The notes below the pieces were generated by a model that made no database searches, was not told where the DNA came from, and saw only the letters and a list, made by a program, of their open reading frames with translations. Shown here piece after piece: positions 51,416 through 60,384 of a DNA stretch of 64,000 nt. The translations under genes and the position numbers were made by a program. Location of the stretch: contig JAZJZX010000002.1 in assembly GCA_040389445.1 (NCBI GenBank), forward strand, positions 310,001 through 374,000, read 5' to 3'. This DNA is from UBA5189 sp040389445. Its GTDB lineage: Bacteria > Chloroflexota > Limnocylindria > Limnocylindrales > CSP1-4. Position 1 is the first letter of the stretch. The number at the start of each line of letters is the position of its first letter.

Positions 51416-51997
51416 TCAGGAGAAGACGGACGTCACGTCCGAGGGAAACATCCCGCCGAAGAACAGCAGGAAGAACGGTACGACGCGGTCCCGTACGATC
51501 TCGGCCGTCGCCGAACCCTGCAGGGTGTCGTAGATCTGCCGAATGAATGGAAACTCGTTGCTCTGCGCGATCTGCCCTGAGGTCGCAAAAAACGGATCCG
51601 TGATCAGGTAGAAGGCGGCGAGGATCAAGGCTCCCTGGACGAGGCCGAGGAGACCGCCCAGGACCTCGTCGAGGACAGGGTAGTTCGCGAACAGCGGCGT
51701 TGGCTTGAGGAACAGCTGGAGGGCAATGGTCGAGGCGACAACGCCGGCGACGAAGAGCGACCCGAACGCAAGCATGTGGTTGTACTGGGGGCTGTATTGC
51801 GTCCAGTTGGTGGTCAGGAACTCGCCGAGCGGCGCCCGCAGCTGGGCCGCCACGAGGAGCATGACCAGGATGGTGGCGATCCCGATCAGGCGTCGGATGA
51901 CCCCCTGGATGAACCCGAGGACGAACAGGGCGAAGAGCACGAAGAAGACGAGCAGGTCAACGCCCTTGACGCTGGTGACCGCAGCGATGATGTCCAC
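51416..51997 (-). CDS. CvpA-family membrane protein
   Basis: A 193-aa CvpA-like membrane protein with four hydrophobic segments (VDLLVFFVLFALFVLGFIQGV; IGIATILVMLLVAAQL; LAFGSLFVAGVVASTIAL; VLGGLLGLVQGALILAAFYLI). Relatives affect colicin V production and envelope stress; in many Gram-positives a cvpA-like gene lies just before mutS2, as here. GTG start at 51997. First gene of the cvpA-mpg-mutS2 operon. Confidence 0.8.
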   Translation of the reverse strand: MDIIAAVTSVKGVDLLVFFVLFALFVLGFIQGVIRRLIGIATILVMLLVAAQLRAPLGEFLTTNWTQYSPQYNHMLAFGSLFVAGVVASTIALQLFLKPTPLFANYPVLDEVLGGLLGLVQGALILAAFYLITDPFFATSGQIAQSNEFPFIRQIYDTLQGSATAEIVRDRVVPFFLLFFGGMFPSDVTSVFS

Positions 51998-52047
51998 AGG
52001 ACCGGCGTCTCCCCCATGAGGCTTTCGTCGCGCCGCTCAGATGAGCT

Positions 52048-52092
52048 TGACGAGGCCTCGTCAGGGTAGCAGCGCCCGAGCCGCCATCGCAA
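52048..52092 (-). promoter_or_regulatory. Promoter with 16-bp palindromic operator upstream of cvpA-mpg-mutS2
   Basis: Minus-strand TTGCGA (52092-52087), 18 bases, TACCCT (52068-52063). The perfect palindrome TGACGAGGCCTCGTCA (52048-52063) starts at the last base of the -10 box and covers the expected transcription start. Confidence 0.5.
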
Positions 52093-52125
52093 GAGGAAGG
52101 CGGCATGATGGCCGGCCCGCAGTCA

Positions 52126-54630
52126 TCAGCTCCGGATCCGGCCTCCGGCGCCGATCACGGCGGTCGTGACCGCCGTGATCGCGGTGTCCACCTCGTCCTC
52201 GGCCAGCGTCCGCTCACCGGCGCCGAACGAGAGCCGGAACGCCAGGCTCCGCTCGTGTTCCGCAAGCGGTGGGCCCGCGTAGACGTCGAACAGCGTTACC
52301 GAATGGAGCAGTACGCCCGCGCTGCTGCGAATGACGGATTCCATGTCCGCCGCCGGCGTGCTCGCATCCGCGACGACGGACAGGTCCCGCTCCACGCCCG
52401 GGAAGCGACCGGGCGCGACGGCGCGCGGTACGGGCGGCGAGCCACCCGACAGGCCTCGAACGGAAATCTCCACGAGAATCGTGCCGGCGGTCCGCTCGTC
52501 CCACGCGATGGCCGTCGCTGGATGGATCTCCCCGAGCATGCCGGAGATGGCGAGCCCACCGTCGGGACCGTAGGCCCGGACGAGGGCCGCGCGGCCCGGA
52601 TGCAGGGTCGGCTCCGATGGCAATGCCTCGTAGCGCGGCTGCGTGTAGCCGAACACCGCACAGAGCGTTTCGATGATGCCCTTCGTATCATCGAGATCGG
52701 CGGCACGCCGGGGCCGGTTCCAGGCCGGCACGTCGAAGGCGCCGACCAGGGCGATACCGAGGCGCCACCACTCGTGGGGCTCATCGGCCACGCGTCCATA
52801 GCCCTTGCCGATCTCGAACAGGGCGAGGTCGTCGAGGCCACGGCGACGGTTGAGGGCAATCGTCGATGCCAGACCGCCGACGAGCTCCTGACGGAGGATG
52901 GCGTGATCTCCCGAGAGGGGGTTCGTGACGCTGATGATCGATCCAGCCTGGGCATCCTCTCCAGCCGCCGGGTCGGCCGGGGACGTCCATGCCCACGTGG
53001 TCGCGTGCTGCCTGGAGACGAGGGCGTGGGTGACGATCTCTCGAAGTCCCAGGCCGGCGAGCGTGGACCGAACCGCATCGCGCAGTTCGAGCGGCGAACT
53101 CCGGTACCCGGGCATGGGCGTCGAGGGCAGGGTCGAAGGAATGCGGTCGTACCCATGGATGCGAGCAACTTCTTCGATGACATCTGCCTCGATGGCAATG
53201 TCGCGCCGCCAGGTCGGTACGATCGCGATGAGCACTTCGCCGGCCGGAACCACTGTCGACAGGGGCCGGGTCCCGGCGGCGATCGGCACGGCGGCCTCCG
53301 GATCCGACGGCAACGGGGTCTCCACGGTGATCCCGACACGGCCCAGCAGACCCACCTGGACAGCGGGATCCAGGCGCAGGCCGAGCAGCCTGGTCACCCG
53401 CGAAGGGCGGAACGCGACGCGTTCCTGCGCCGGTTCCACGGGCGACGTGTCCACGCGCCCCGGGGCGATCGATCCGCCGGCCCACCGGGCGAGCAACACG
53501 GCCGTCCGGTCCGCGCCGACGCGGGCGAGCCGGAACTCCTGGCCCTTCTCGAACCGAAGGCTCGCCTCGGACCGAAGGGCATGGTGGAACACCGTCCTGC
53601 GAATGCTGATCGGATCGAAGATCGCCGATTCGACGACGACATCGGTCGTTGCAGCCGACACCTCCGACGCGGCCCCGCCCATGACCCCTGCGATGGCGAG
53701 TGGTCCGCGGTCGTCCGCGATCACCAGGGTCTCGTGATCGAGCACGCGATCCACGTGATCGAGCGTCGTCAGGCGCTCGCCGGGACGGGCCCGTCGCACG
53801 GACATCCGGCCGTCGTGGACAGCCGATCCATCGAAGGTGTGAATGGGCTTGCCGAGCTCGAGCATCACGTAGTTGGAAGCGTCAACCACGTTGCTGATCG
53901 GCCGAATTCCGGCAGCGAGCAGCCGCATCTGGATGCGGTCCGGCGATGGACCCACGCGCACGCCACTGACCCAGCGACCGACAAACCGCGGGCACAGCGT
54001 CGGGTCCTCGACGGCCACGGAGAGCCGTTCCAGGACGGGTGCCCCGGCCTCGATGACGTCGATCTCGGGTTCCCGCAACGGGGCGCCCGTGAGAGCCGCG
54101 ATTTCTCGCGCCAGGCCGACGATGGACAGGGCGTCACCGCGGTTCGGCTTGACGTCGACATCCAGCACGATATCGCCATACAGGTCGGCGATCCGGGCGC
54201 CGAGCGGGGTGCCCGGATCGAGGATGAGGATGCCGTCACCGTCGCCGGTGAGTCCCAGCTCGTCTCCCGAGCAGAGCATGCCGTTGCTGACAACGCCCAT
54301 CTTCTCGGTCCGCTCGATCCGGCGATCGCCGGGAAGCACGGCACCGGGCAGGGCCACCGGGACACGCTGTCCCGGTGCGATGTTCGAGGCTCCGCACACG
54401 ATGCTCAGCGGTTCGCCCGTTCCGATGGTGACGGTGGTGAGCGACAGGCGGTCCGCGTTGGGATGCCTCCCGACCGTCAGCAGTTCGCCGACCACCACGT
54501 TCCGCCAGTCACCGCCACGGTGCTCGATCCCGCGGACCTCCATGCCGAGCAGGGTGAGACGCTCCGCGAGCGCCTCGGGCGAAAGATCGATGTCGACGAA
54601 TTCGCGCAACCAGGACAGGGGCGCCTTCAT
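52126..54630 (-). CDS. pheT: Phenylalanyl-tRNA synthetase beta subunit
   Basis: An 834-aa PheT. It begins MKAPLSWLREFVDIDLSPEAL, then the EMAP-like tRNA-binding domain (VGELLTVGRHPNADRLSL, CGASNIAPGQRVPVALPGA), the B3/B4 editing module (DASNYVMLELGKPIHTFD), B5 and a catalytic-like core, and ends with the ferredoxin-like anticodon-binding domain (RDLSVVADASTPAADMESVI). ATG overlaps the pheS stop (ATGA). Confidence 0.95.
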   Translation of the reverse strand: MKAPLSWLREFVDIDLSPEALAERLTLLGMEVRGIEHRGGDWRNVVVGELLTVGRHPNADRLSLTTVTIGTGEPLSIVCGASNIAPGQRVPVALPGAVLPGDRRIERTEKMGVVSNGMLCSGDELGLTGDGDGILILDPGTPLGARIADLYGDIVLDVDVKPNRGDALSIVGLAREIAALTGAPLREPEIDVIEAGAPVLERLSVAVEDPTLCPRFVGRWVSGVRVGPSPDRIQMRLLAAGIRPISNVVDASNYVMLELGKPIHTFDGSAVHDGRMSVRRARPGERLTTLDHVDRVLDHETLVIADDRGPLAIAGVMGGAASEVSAATTDVVVESAIFDPISIRRTVFHHALRSEASLRFEKGQEFRLARVGADRTAVLLARWAGGSIAPGRVDTSPVEPAQERVAFRPSRVTRLLGLRLDPAVQVGLLGRVGITVETPLPSDPEAAVPIAAGTRPLSTVVPAGEVLIAIVPTWRRDIAIEADVIEEVARIHGYDRIPSTLPSTPMPGYRSSPLELRDAVRSTLAGLGLREIVTHALVSRQHATTWAWTSPADPAAGEDAQAGSIISVTNPLSGDHAILRQELVGGLASTIALNRRRGLDDLALFEIGKGYGRVADEPHEWWRLGIALVGAFDVPAWNRPRRAADLDDTKGIIETLCAVFGYTQPRYEALPSEPTLHPGRAALVRAYGPDGGLAISGMLGEIHPATAIAWDERTAGTILVEISVRGLSGGSPPVPRAVAPGRFPGVERDLSVVADASTPAADMESVIRSSAGVLLHSVTLFDVYAGPPLAEHERSLAFRLSFGAGERTLAEDEVDTAITAVTTAVIGAGGRIRS

Positions 54631-55667
54631 CGGAACGGCTCCAGGAACCGAACGTCGTTCTCCATGAACAACCGCAGGTCCGTGATGCCGTGCTTCAGCA
54701 TGGAGATTCGCTCCGGACCCATCCCGAAGGCGAACCCCTGGTAGCGCTCCGGATCGAGCCCGCCGTACTGGAGCACGACCGGATGGACCATGCCCGCGCC
54801 GAGAATGGTCATCCAGCCGCTTCGGCCGCAGGCGGGGCAGCCCGGGCCGCCACAGACGAGGCACTCCACGTCGAAGGCCACCGAGGGTTCCGTGAAGGGG
54901 TAATACCCGGGCCGGAACCGTGTCCGCTTGCCGCTGCCGAACATTGCGTGCGCGAACTCGTCCAGGAGTCCCTTGAGGTCCGCCAGCGTCGTGCCCTCAT
55001 CGATCATCAGGCCCTCGACCTGGAAGAACTCGAAGCCATGCGACGCATCCACGGATTCGTACCTGAAGCAGCGGCCCGGCAGGAGCGCCCGAATCGGTGG
55101 CTTCATCGATTGCATCACACGGATCTGGCCGGGTGACGTATGGGTGCGCAGCAGCCGACCCGGAACGTCCACGTAGAGCGTGTCCCACAGGTCGCGCGCG
55201 GGATGATCCGGCGGAATGTTCAGCATCTGGAAGTTGGTGACGTCGTCCTCGACCTCCGGGCTCTCATGGACGACGAACCCGAACTGCCCGAAGATGTCGG
55301 CGATCTGGGTCATCGCCTCGATACTCGGGTGGAGCGAGCCGCGCCGGAGCGGCCTGCCGGGAAGCGTGACGTCCACGGTCTCGCTCGCCAGCAGGGCAGT
55401 CAGCTCGATGGCACCAAGCGCTGCCCGCCGGTCGGCAAGGGCCGACTCGATCGTGCCCCGCACCAGGTTGGCCACGGCACCGACCCGGGGACGATCCTCC
55501 GCCGGAAGCGCTCCGATCCCGCGCAGGATGGCCGTGAGGGCACCGCGCTTCCCGAGCACGTCAACTTCGAGCGCGTCGAGCGCCGTGCTGTCCGCGACGT
55601 CGGCGATGGCCGCGAGCGTACGATCTCGAAGCGTGTTGAGGTCGCGATCCAGATCATCGAATTCCAC
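54627..55667 (-). CDS. pheS: Phenylalanyl-tRNA synthetase alpha subunit
   Basis: A 346-aa PheS, a class II catalytic subunit. N-terminal coiled coil; motif 1 region GSLHPSIEAMTQIADIFGQFGF; motif 2 GRCFRYESVDASHGFEFFQVEG; motif 3 GFAFGMGPERISMLKHGI. A cysteine cluster ECLVCGGPGCPACGRSGW forms a probable zinc knuckle. GTG start at 55667, 138 bases after rplT; that gap holds a GGGTC/GACCC hairpin but no T-box. Confidence 0.95.
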   Translation of the reverse strand: MEFDDLDRDLNTLRDRTLAAIADVADSTALDALEVDVLGKRGALTAILRGIGALPAEDRPRVGAVANLVRGTIESALADRRAALGAIELTALLASETVDVTLPGRPLRRGSLHPSIEAMTQIADIFGQFGFVVHESPEVEDDVTNFQMLNIPPDHPARDLWDTLYVDVPGRLLRTHTSPGQIRVMQSMKPPIRALLPGRCFRYESVDASHGFEFFQVEGLMIDEGTTLADLKGLLDEFAHAMFGSGKRTRFRPGYYPFTEPSVAFDVECLVCGGPGCPACGRSGWMTILGAGMVHPVVLQYGGLDPERYQGFAFGMGPERISMLKHGITDLRLFMENDVRFLEPFR

Positions 55668-55805
55668 GGTCGCTGTCGGCTCCGAGCTGGTGGGTCGGGT
55701 CGACTGCTGGACCCGGCGGCTTACAGGGTAGTTGGTCGGCGTCCGGGAATCACGAGCCCCCGATCGTCGTCGACGTCGAGGGCTCCGAAACGGACGCGGC
55801 GGGCT

Positions 55806-56156
55806 TCAGGCGCCCTTGGCAACCTCGACGATCCGGCCGAACGTCGCGGCGTCGCGAACGGCGATGTCGGCGAGCACCTTTCGGTCCAGCTTCACGTCGG
55901 CTGCCTTGAGCCCTGCGATGAACCGACCGTACGCCATCCCGTTGGCGCGCACGGCCGCGTTGATCCGGATGATCCACAACTCCCGGAAGTCGCGCTTACG
56001 CTGCTTGCGGTCGCGGGTGGCATAGGCCAGGGCGTGGAGCAGGGCCTCTCGGGCCGGCTTGATCAGGCGGGAACGCGTGCCCTTGCGACCCTCAGCCGCA
56101 TCCAGGAGGCGCTTGTGCCGCTTGTGTGAGGTGACGCCTCGCTTTACTCGAGCCAT
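55806..56156 (-). CDS. rplT: Ribosomal protein bL20
   Basis: A 116-aa bL20. MARVKRGVTSHKRHKRLL is the basic N-terminal extension reaching into 23S rRNA; RDFRELWIIRINAAVRANGMAYGRFIAGL follows. Normal length. It comes 15 bases after rpmI in the infC-rpmI-rplT operon. In other bacteria L20 represses its own operon; no leader structure was worked out here. Confidence 0.96.
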   Translation of the reverse strand: MARVKRGVTSHKRHKRLLDAAEGRKGTRSRLIKPAREALLHALAYATRDRKQRKRDFRELWIIRINAAVRANGMAYGRFIAGLKAADVKLDRKVLADIAVRDAATFGRIVEVAKGA

Positions 56157-56171
56157 GAGGTAGCAGTGCTC

Positions 56172-56369
56172 CTAGAGGTACGGGAGCAGGCGTCTGACCT
56201 GCTTCGCATGGACGTCCGTCATGACGGACTTGCCGGCATAGCGACGCGTTCGGCGGGACGACTTGATCTCCAGGTGGTGGCCACGCCACGCATTCACCCG
56301 GATCACCTTGCCGCTTCCGGTGACGCCGATGCGCTTCTGGGCGGCTTTGTGGCTCTTCATCTTCGGCAC
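56172..56369 (-). CDS. rpmI: Ribosomal protein bL35
   Basis: A 65-aa bL35, start MPKMKSHKAAQKRIGVTGSGKV, with the end KQVRRLLPYL. Complete and of normal length. It follows infC by 7 bases. Confidence 0.96.
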   Translation of the reverse strand: MPKMKSHKAAQKRIGVTGSGKVIRVNAWRGHHLEIKSSRRTRRYAGKSVMTDVHAKQVRRLLPYL

Positions 56370-56376
56370 GGTGCCG

Positions 56377-57075
56377 TCACTCTCCCGTCGTTGCCGGCGC
56401 TGCCGCCGCGATGTTCGGTTCTTCAGCCGGCGTTGCCACCGGCGGTTCGTGCGAAGTCAGCGGTTCCTCCGGCGTCATCACCGGTGCGATCGTGACCGTC
56501 CCGGAGGCCGGGGCCTCGCCGTCGGCGATCCGGCCCTGCTTCACCGGAGCGTCCAGTACCTTCGGCTTGTGGGTCGATGCCATCGTGATGAACATCGACT
56601 TGCCTTCGAGGACCGGTGTTCGCTCCGCGACGCCGTGATCCTTGACCAGATCCGTGAACTTCGCCAGCAGATTTCGACCGAGTTCCGGGTGCGTGAGCTC
56701 ACGTCCCCTGAACCGGACCGTCACCTTGATGCGATCGCCGTCCTCGAGGAATTCGATCGCTCGATGCACCTTTGTCTCGAAGTCGCCAATCCCGATCTTG
56801 GGAGACAGACGGACTTCCTTGAACGTGACCGAACGCTGCCGACGCTTGGCTTCCTTTTCCTTCTTGGTCAGATCGTACTTGTATTGACCGAAGTCAAGGA
56901 ACTTGGTGACCGGCGGTGCCGCCATCGGTGCGACCTCGACGAGGTCGAGGCCGCGATCCTGCGCCATTTCGAGAGCCCTGGGAGTCGGCATGACGCCGAG
57001 TTGATTGCCCTCTTCGTCGATGACCCGCACCTGTGGGATTCGGATCATCTGGTTGACGCGTAGATCTCGGCTGAT
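56377..57075 (-). CDS. infC: Translation initiation factor IF-3 (ATC start)
   Basis: A 232-aa IF-3. The conserved N-terminus ISRDLRVNQMIRIPQVRVID begins at an ATC codon (57075-57073) placed 5 bases after GGAGGAG; the first ATG is nine residues later and lacks a ribosome site. IF-3 itself rejects non-AUG starts, so this suggests autoregulation as in enterobacteria. Then come LGVMPTPRALEMAQDRGLDLVEV, KFLDFGQYKYDLTKKEKEAK and the C-domain KEVRLSPKIGIGDFETK. A 45-residue Ala/Pro/Glu-rich C-terminal extension is unusual. Confidence 0.93.
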   Translation of the reverse strand: MSRDLRVNQMIRIPQVRVIDEEGNQLGVMPTPRALEMAQDRGLDLVEVAPMAAPPVTKFLDFGQYKYDLTKKEKEAKRRQRSVTFKEVRLSPKIGIGDFETKVHRAIEFLEDGDRIKVTVRFRGRELTHPELGRNLLAKFTDLVKDHGVAERTPVLEGKSMFITMASTHKPKVLDAPVKQGRIADGEAPASGTVTIAPVMTPEEPLTSHEPPVATPAEEPNIAAAAPATTGE

Positions 57076-57146
57076 GGTGACTCCTCCGGAATTCGGTGTT
57101 TGATCACGACGGACACGGCAGCGCTCGGGCCTCCGGCCGCCGCGGG

Positions 57147-57176
57147 ACTATACCACGGGCCTTCCGGGGCGGGCAA
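57147..57176 (-). promoter_or_regulatory. Promoter of infC-rpmI-rplT
   Basis: Minus-strand TTGCCC (57176-57171), 18 bases and TATAGT (57152-57147) in the gap after thrS. The leader is about 65 bases. Confidence 0.55.
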
Positions 57177-57200
57177 CGGACGTTGGGCGAGCGGCGGATG

Positions 57201-59030
57201 TCAATCGGGTCGTCGGGCCGTGGACTCCTCGGCGAGACGGTCAGCCAGCTCCTGCCAGCCCAATGCGGGCATCTGCTCCCCTGCGCGGGTCCGCGGCGAG
57301 GCGGTCCGGTCTGCGATCTCGCGATCGCCGAGGACCACCATGTACGGGACCTTGTGCTCCTGGGCGATTCGAATCTTGTTCTGCATGCGACCGTCCGAGG
57401 CATCGACCTCCACGCGCAGGGCCCGGGCTCCCATCACGGTGGCGAGGTCGCGCGCGGCATCGAGATGGCGATCGGCGATCGGGATGATCACCGCCTGGAC
57501 GGGTGCCATCCAGAGCGGGAACGCCCCGGCGAAGTGCTCGACGAGGATGCCGATGAACCGCTCGAGCGAGCCATAGATCGCCCGATGAATGGCAATCGGG
57601 CGCTGCGGCTGGCCCGCCTCATCGATGTACGACAGGTCGAACCGCTCCGGGAGCATGACCAGGTCCACCTGGATGGTGGCCATCTGCCACTCGCGTCCCA
57701 GCGCATCGTCGATGTAGATGTCGATCTTGGGTGCGTAGAACGTTCCGTCCTTCGGCTTGACGACGTAGTTGGCACCGGCACGGTCGAGGGCGCCCCTGAT
57801 CAGCCCTTCGGCGCGCTCCCACAATGCGGGGTCGCCGAGCGCCTTGTCCGGCTTGGTGGCGAACGCAAACCTCGGCTCCAGGCCGAACCACGAATAGGCT
57901 TCCCGAACCTCGCCCAGCAACGCCTCGATCTCGGCGGCGAGCTGATCCGGTCGTACGTAGATGTGCGCGTCGTCCTGGATGAACTGACGGACGCGCGTCA
58001 GGCCCGACAGGGTTCCCGAGCGTTCGTTGCGATGGAGCCGGCCGTACTCGGTGTAGCGGATCGGCAGATCCCGGTAGGACCGCAGCTTCGACCGATAGAC
58101 GATCGTGCTCTCGGGACAGTTCATGGGCTTGAGGCTGAATTCCTGGCCCTCGGTCTCGAGCCGGAACATGTTGTCGCCGTAGAGATCCCAGTGACCCGAT
58201 TGCTGCCAGAGCTTCTTGTGGACGAGGATGGGCGTGGAGATCTCCTCGTAGCCGCGGCGGTCCTGGAGCTGGCGCATGGCCGACTCCAGGGTTCGCCAGA
58301 TCCGCTGGCCCTTGGGGTGCCAGAACGCCGAGCCCGGGCTGACGTCGTGGAAGCTGAACAGGTCGAGTTGCACGCCCAGCCGGCGGTGGTCCCGCTTCTT
58401 CGCCTCGGCGCGCCGCCAGAGGTACTGATCCAGCTCCTCCTGCGTGGCCCAGACGGTCCCGTAGACGCGCTGGAGCATCGGGCGCTTCTCATCGCCCCGC
58501 CAGTACGCCCCGGCGACCGACAGGAGCTTGAATGGGCCGATCCGGCCCGTGCTCTCGACATGCGGCCCCTTGCACAGGTCACTGAACGGACCGTGCTCGA
58601 AGAAGGAGGTGACGGGCGGTGTCTCGCCGGCCGCCTCGGCTCTGGCAACGAGGTCGTCGAGAATCTCGACCTTGTAGGTCTGTCCCTGTCCCTGCGCGAC
58701 CGCACGGGCATCGTCGAGCGGCAGCTCCTTCCGCACGAACCGATGGTCTGCCGCGATGCTCTCGCGCATCCGGGTCTCGATACCTTCCAGGTCGTCGGGA
58801 GTCAAGGGCCGCGGGAGATCGAAGTCGTAGTAGAACCCGTCGTTGATCGCGGGGCCGATCCCGAGCTTCGTGCCGGGAAAGAGGTCCAGTACCGCCTCTG
58901 CCAGCACGTGCGCGGTCGAATGGCGCATGGCGCCGATCTCGTCGTGGCCGCCCGCATCCAGCAGCTCGTCGGCAGAGCCGCGATCCGGCGCGTCGAGGGT
59001 GTCGTCGTCGTGCATTGGTGCGTCCGCCAT
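57201..59030 (-). CDS. thrS: Threonyl-tRNA synthetase
   Basis: A 609-aa class II synthetase. The editing domain begins at MRHSTAHVLAEAV with only 36 residues before it, so the usual N-terminal TGS domain is absent. Editing and zinc motifs include GPAINDGFYYDFD and KGPHVEST; the catalytic core has MNCPESTIVYRS, RYTEYGRLHRNERSG (motif 2) and RQFIQDDAHIYVR; the anticodon-binding domain ends the protein (VQAVIIPIADRHLDAA). ATG at 59030 follows AGGAGG. A T-box precedes it. Confidence 0.94.
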   Translation of the reverse strand: MADAPMHDDDTLDAPDRGSADELLDAGGHDEIGAMRHSTAHVLAEAVLDLFPGTKLGIGPAINDGFYYDFDLPRPLTPDDLEGIETRMRESIAADHRFVRKELPLDDARAVAQGQGQTYKVEILDDLVARAEAAGETPPVTSFFEHGPFSDLCKGPHVESTGRIGPFKLLSVAGAYWRGDEKRPMLQRVYGTVWATQEELDQYLWRRAEAKKRDHRRLGVQLDLFSFHDVSPGSAFWHPKGQRIWRTLESAMRQLQDRRGYEEISTPILVHKKLWQQSGHWDLYGDNMFRLETEGQEFSLKPMNCPESTIVYRSKLRSYRDLPIRYTEYGRLHRNERSGTLSGLTRVRQFIQDDAHIYVRPDQLAAEIEALLGEVREAYSWFGLEPRFAFATKPDKALGDPALWERAEGLIRGALDRAGANYVVKPKDGTFYAPKIDIYIDDALGREWQMATIQVDLVMLPERFDLSYIDEAGQPQRPIAIHRAIYGSLERFIGILVEHFAGAFPLWMAPVQAVIIPIADRHLDAARDLATVMGARALRVEVDASDGRMQNKIRIAQEHKVPYMVVLGDREIADRTASPRTRAGEQMPALGWQELADRLAEESTARRPD

Positions 59031-59290
59031 GATGCTGCCTCCTGGAAACACAGAACCTCCCGTCCGACAGGACGAGAGGTTCGCTTCCTCCCGCGGTTCC
59101 ACCCGCCTTTGCGGGCCCGCCACCAAGGTGCCGCGACCGCACGCTCGTACCGCGCTAACGGGCGGACCCGGACCGGTTCTCCGGCCGCTCACGGGTGGTG
59201 TGCTCGCGTTGCCCATCGCCGGGTTTTCAGCCCTGACCCGGCTCTCTGTGGATCGAACCACGCGAGTTCTGTCCCGATCGTCGCGTTGCT
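59031..59290 (-). ncRNA. T-box leader of thrS
   Basis: On the minus strand the T-box sequence GGGTGGAACCGCG is at 59104-59092, followed by a terminator hairpin with 13-base arms (59082-59053) and TGTGTTT. Upstream the conserved CCGTTA of stem III (59159-59154) and a stem I region can be seen, with ACC triplets as possible Thr specifier. Uncharged tRNA-Thr should favour the antiterminator and raise thrS expression. The 5' boundary is approximate. Confidence 0.85.
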
Positions 59291-59316
59291 GTCTTTGTTC
59301 GCTGCGAGGCGACTGC

Positions 59317-59393
59317 TGGTGGGCGGTACTGGACTCGAACCAGTGGCCTCATGCATGTCAAGCATGTGCTCTAACCAACTGAGCTAACCGCCC
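59317..59393 (-). tRNA. tRNA-Val (anticodon GAC)
   Basis: Cloverleaf read on the minus strand: acceptor GGGCGGT/ACCGCCC, D arm GCTC-GAGC, anticodon arm CATGC-TTGACAT-GCATG with anticodon GAC, T arm ACTGG-TTCGAGT-CCAGT, discriminator A and an encoded CCA end. It stands directly upstream of the thrS T-box on the same strand. Confidence 0.92.
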
Positions 59394-59498
59394 GCGGCGC
59401 AGAGGTTAGCACAGGGTCGTGGGGTCATCCCGGGGGCCCGGACGGCCCCAGCCGGAGCGCCGCTCCGCGATATGCCTTTCCGGCCCCATCATGGCGGG

Positions 59499-60377
59499 AT
59501 GCAGTTTGTGGCGGAATACCGGCTGCTCGATTGCGGACTCGGGCGTCGCCTTGAAGCGTTCGGAGACCTGGTGGTCGACCGGCCGGCGCCGACCGCCGAC
59601 CAACCTCGTCGGGCGCCGGCGCGATGGTCGGGTGCCGTCGGCTATCGGGGCGGCCGAGGCTGGGCGACCGCCGACGCAGATCGGCCGGAGCGCGCGTCCG
59701 CGCAGGTCGGGATCGCCGGCGTGGCCATGACCGTCCGTCTCGGTCCGGGCGGCCAGGTCGGCGTCTTTCCCGAACACGCAGGGCATGCCCAATGGCTGCG
59801 CGACGCGGTCTCGGCCCGATCGGCGGAAGGACGTGACGACCGGTTGGAGATCCTCAATCTGTTCGCCCATACCGGATTGCTGTCGCTGGTCGCGGCTGCC
59901 GCCGGCGCGCGCGTCGCGCATGTCGACGCATCCCGACCGGCCGTTCAAACCGCCCGGCAGAATGCCGAGCACTCCGCTCTCGGCGACCGTCCCATTCGCT
60001 GGATCGTGGACGACGCCGTCGCGTTCGTGCGCCGTGAAGGCCGCCGCGGGCGGCGCTATGCCGGGTTCATCATCGATCCGCCCTCCTATGGACACGGCGC
60101 ACGCGGCGGACAAGGCGGTGGATGGCACTTCGAGTCGGGCATCGACGGCCTGCTCGACGCCTGCCGGGTCGTGGCACGACCCGATGCATTCTGGATCCTC
60201 AGCACGCACACACCGGGATGGGACCCCGATCGACTGGCCGGCCTGCTTGAGCGACACAGCGCAGAGGGACACAGCGAGGTGGACTCCCGACCGCTCCAGA
60301 TCCTCGCCGAGTCCGGCGCCGTACTCGGCCTCGGCGCTGTCGCCCTGGTCGATCCGCTTCGCACCCACCCGCGATGA
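59499..60377 (+). CDS. Class I SAM-dependent methyltransferase (RlmI/RlmK-like)
   Basis: A 292-aa methyltransferase resembling 23S rRNA m5C/m2G enzymes. It starts FVAEYRLLDCGLGRRLEAFG after the methionine; the AdoMet site is ILNLFAHTGLLSLVAAAAGARVAHVDAS and the catalytic/structural motif FIIDPPSYGHG. The N-terminal PUA domain of RlmI is absent. ATG 59499 is preferred to 59472 by family fit. Followed 7 bases later by an rRNA methyltransferase of another fold, so both probably act on RNA. Confidence 0.8.
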   Translation: MQFVAEYRLLDCGLGRRLEAFGDLVVDRPAPTADQPRRAPARWSGAVGYRGGRGWATADADRPERASAQVGIAGVAMTVRLGPGGQVGVFPEHAGHAQWLRDAVSARSAEGRDDRLEILNLFAHTGLLSLVAAAAGARVAHVDASRPAVQTARQNAEHSALGDRPIRWIVDDAVAFVRREGRRGRRYAGFIIDPPSYGHGARGGQGGGWHFESGIDGLLDACRVVARPDAFWILSTHTPGWDPDRLAGLLERHSAEGHSEVDSRPLQILAESGAVLGLGAVALVDPLRTHPR

Positions 60378-60384
60378 TGTTCCG

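Noticed and set aside
52105..54744. 879-aa plus-strand open frame opposite pheT
   Set aside because: Shadow of pheT; composition is that of reverse-complemented codons.
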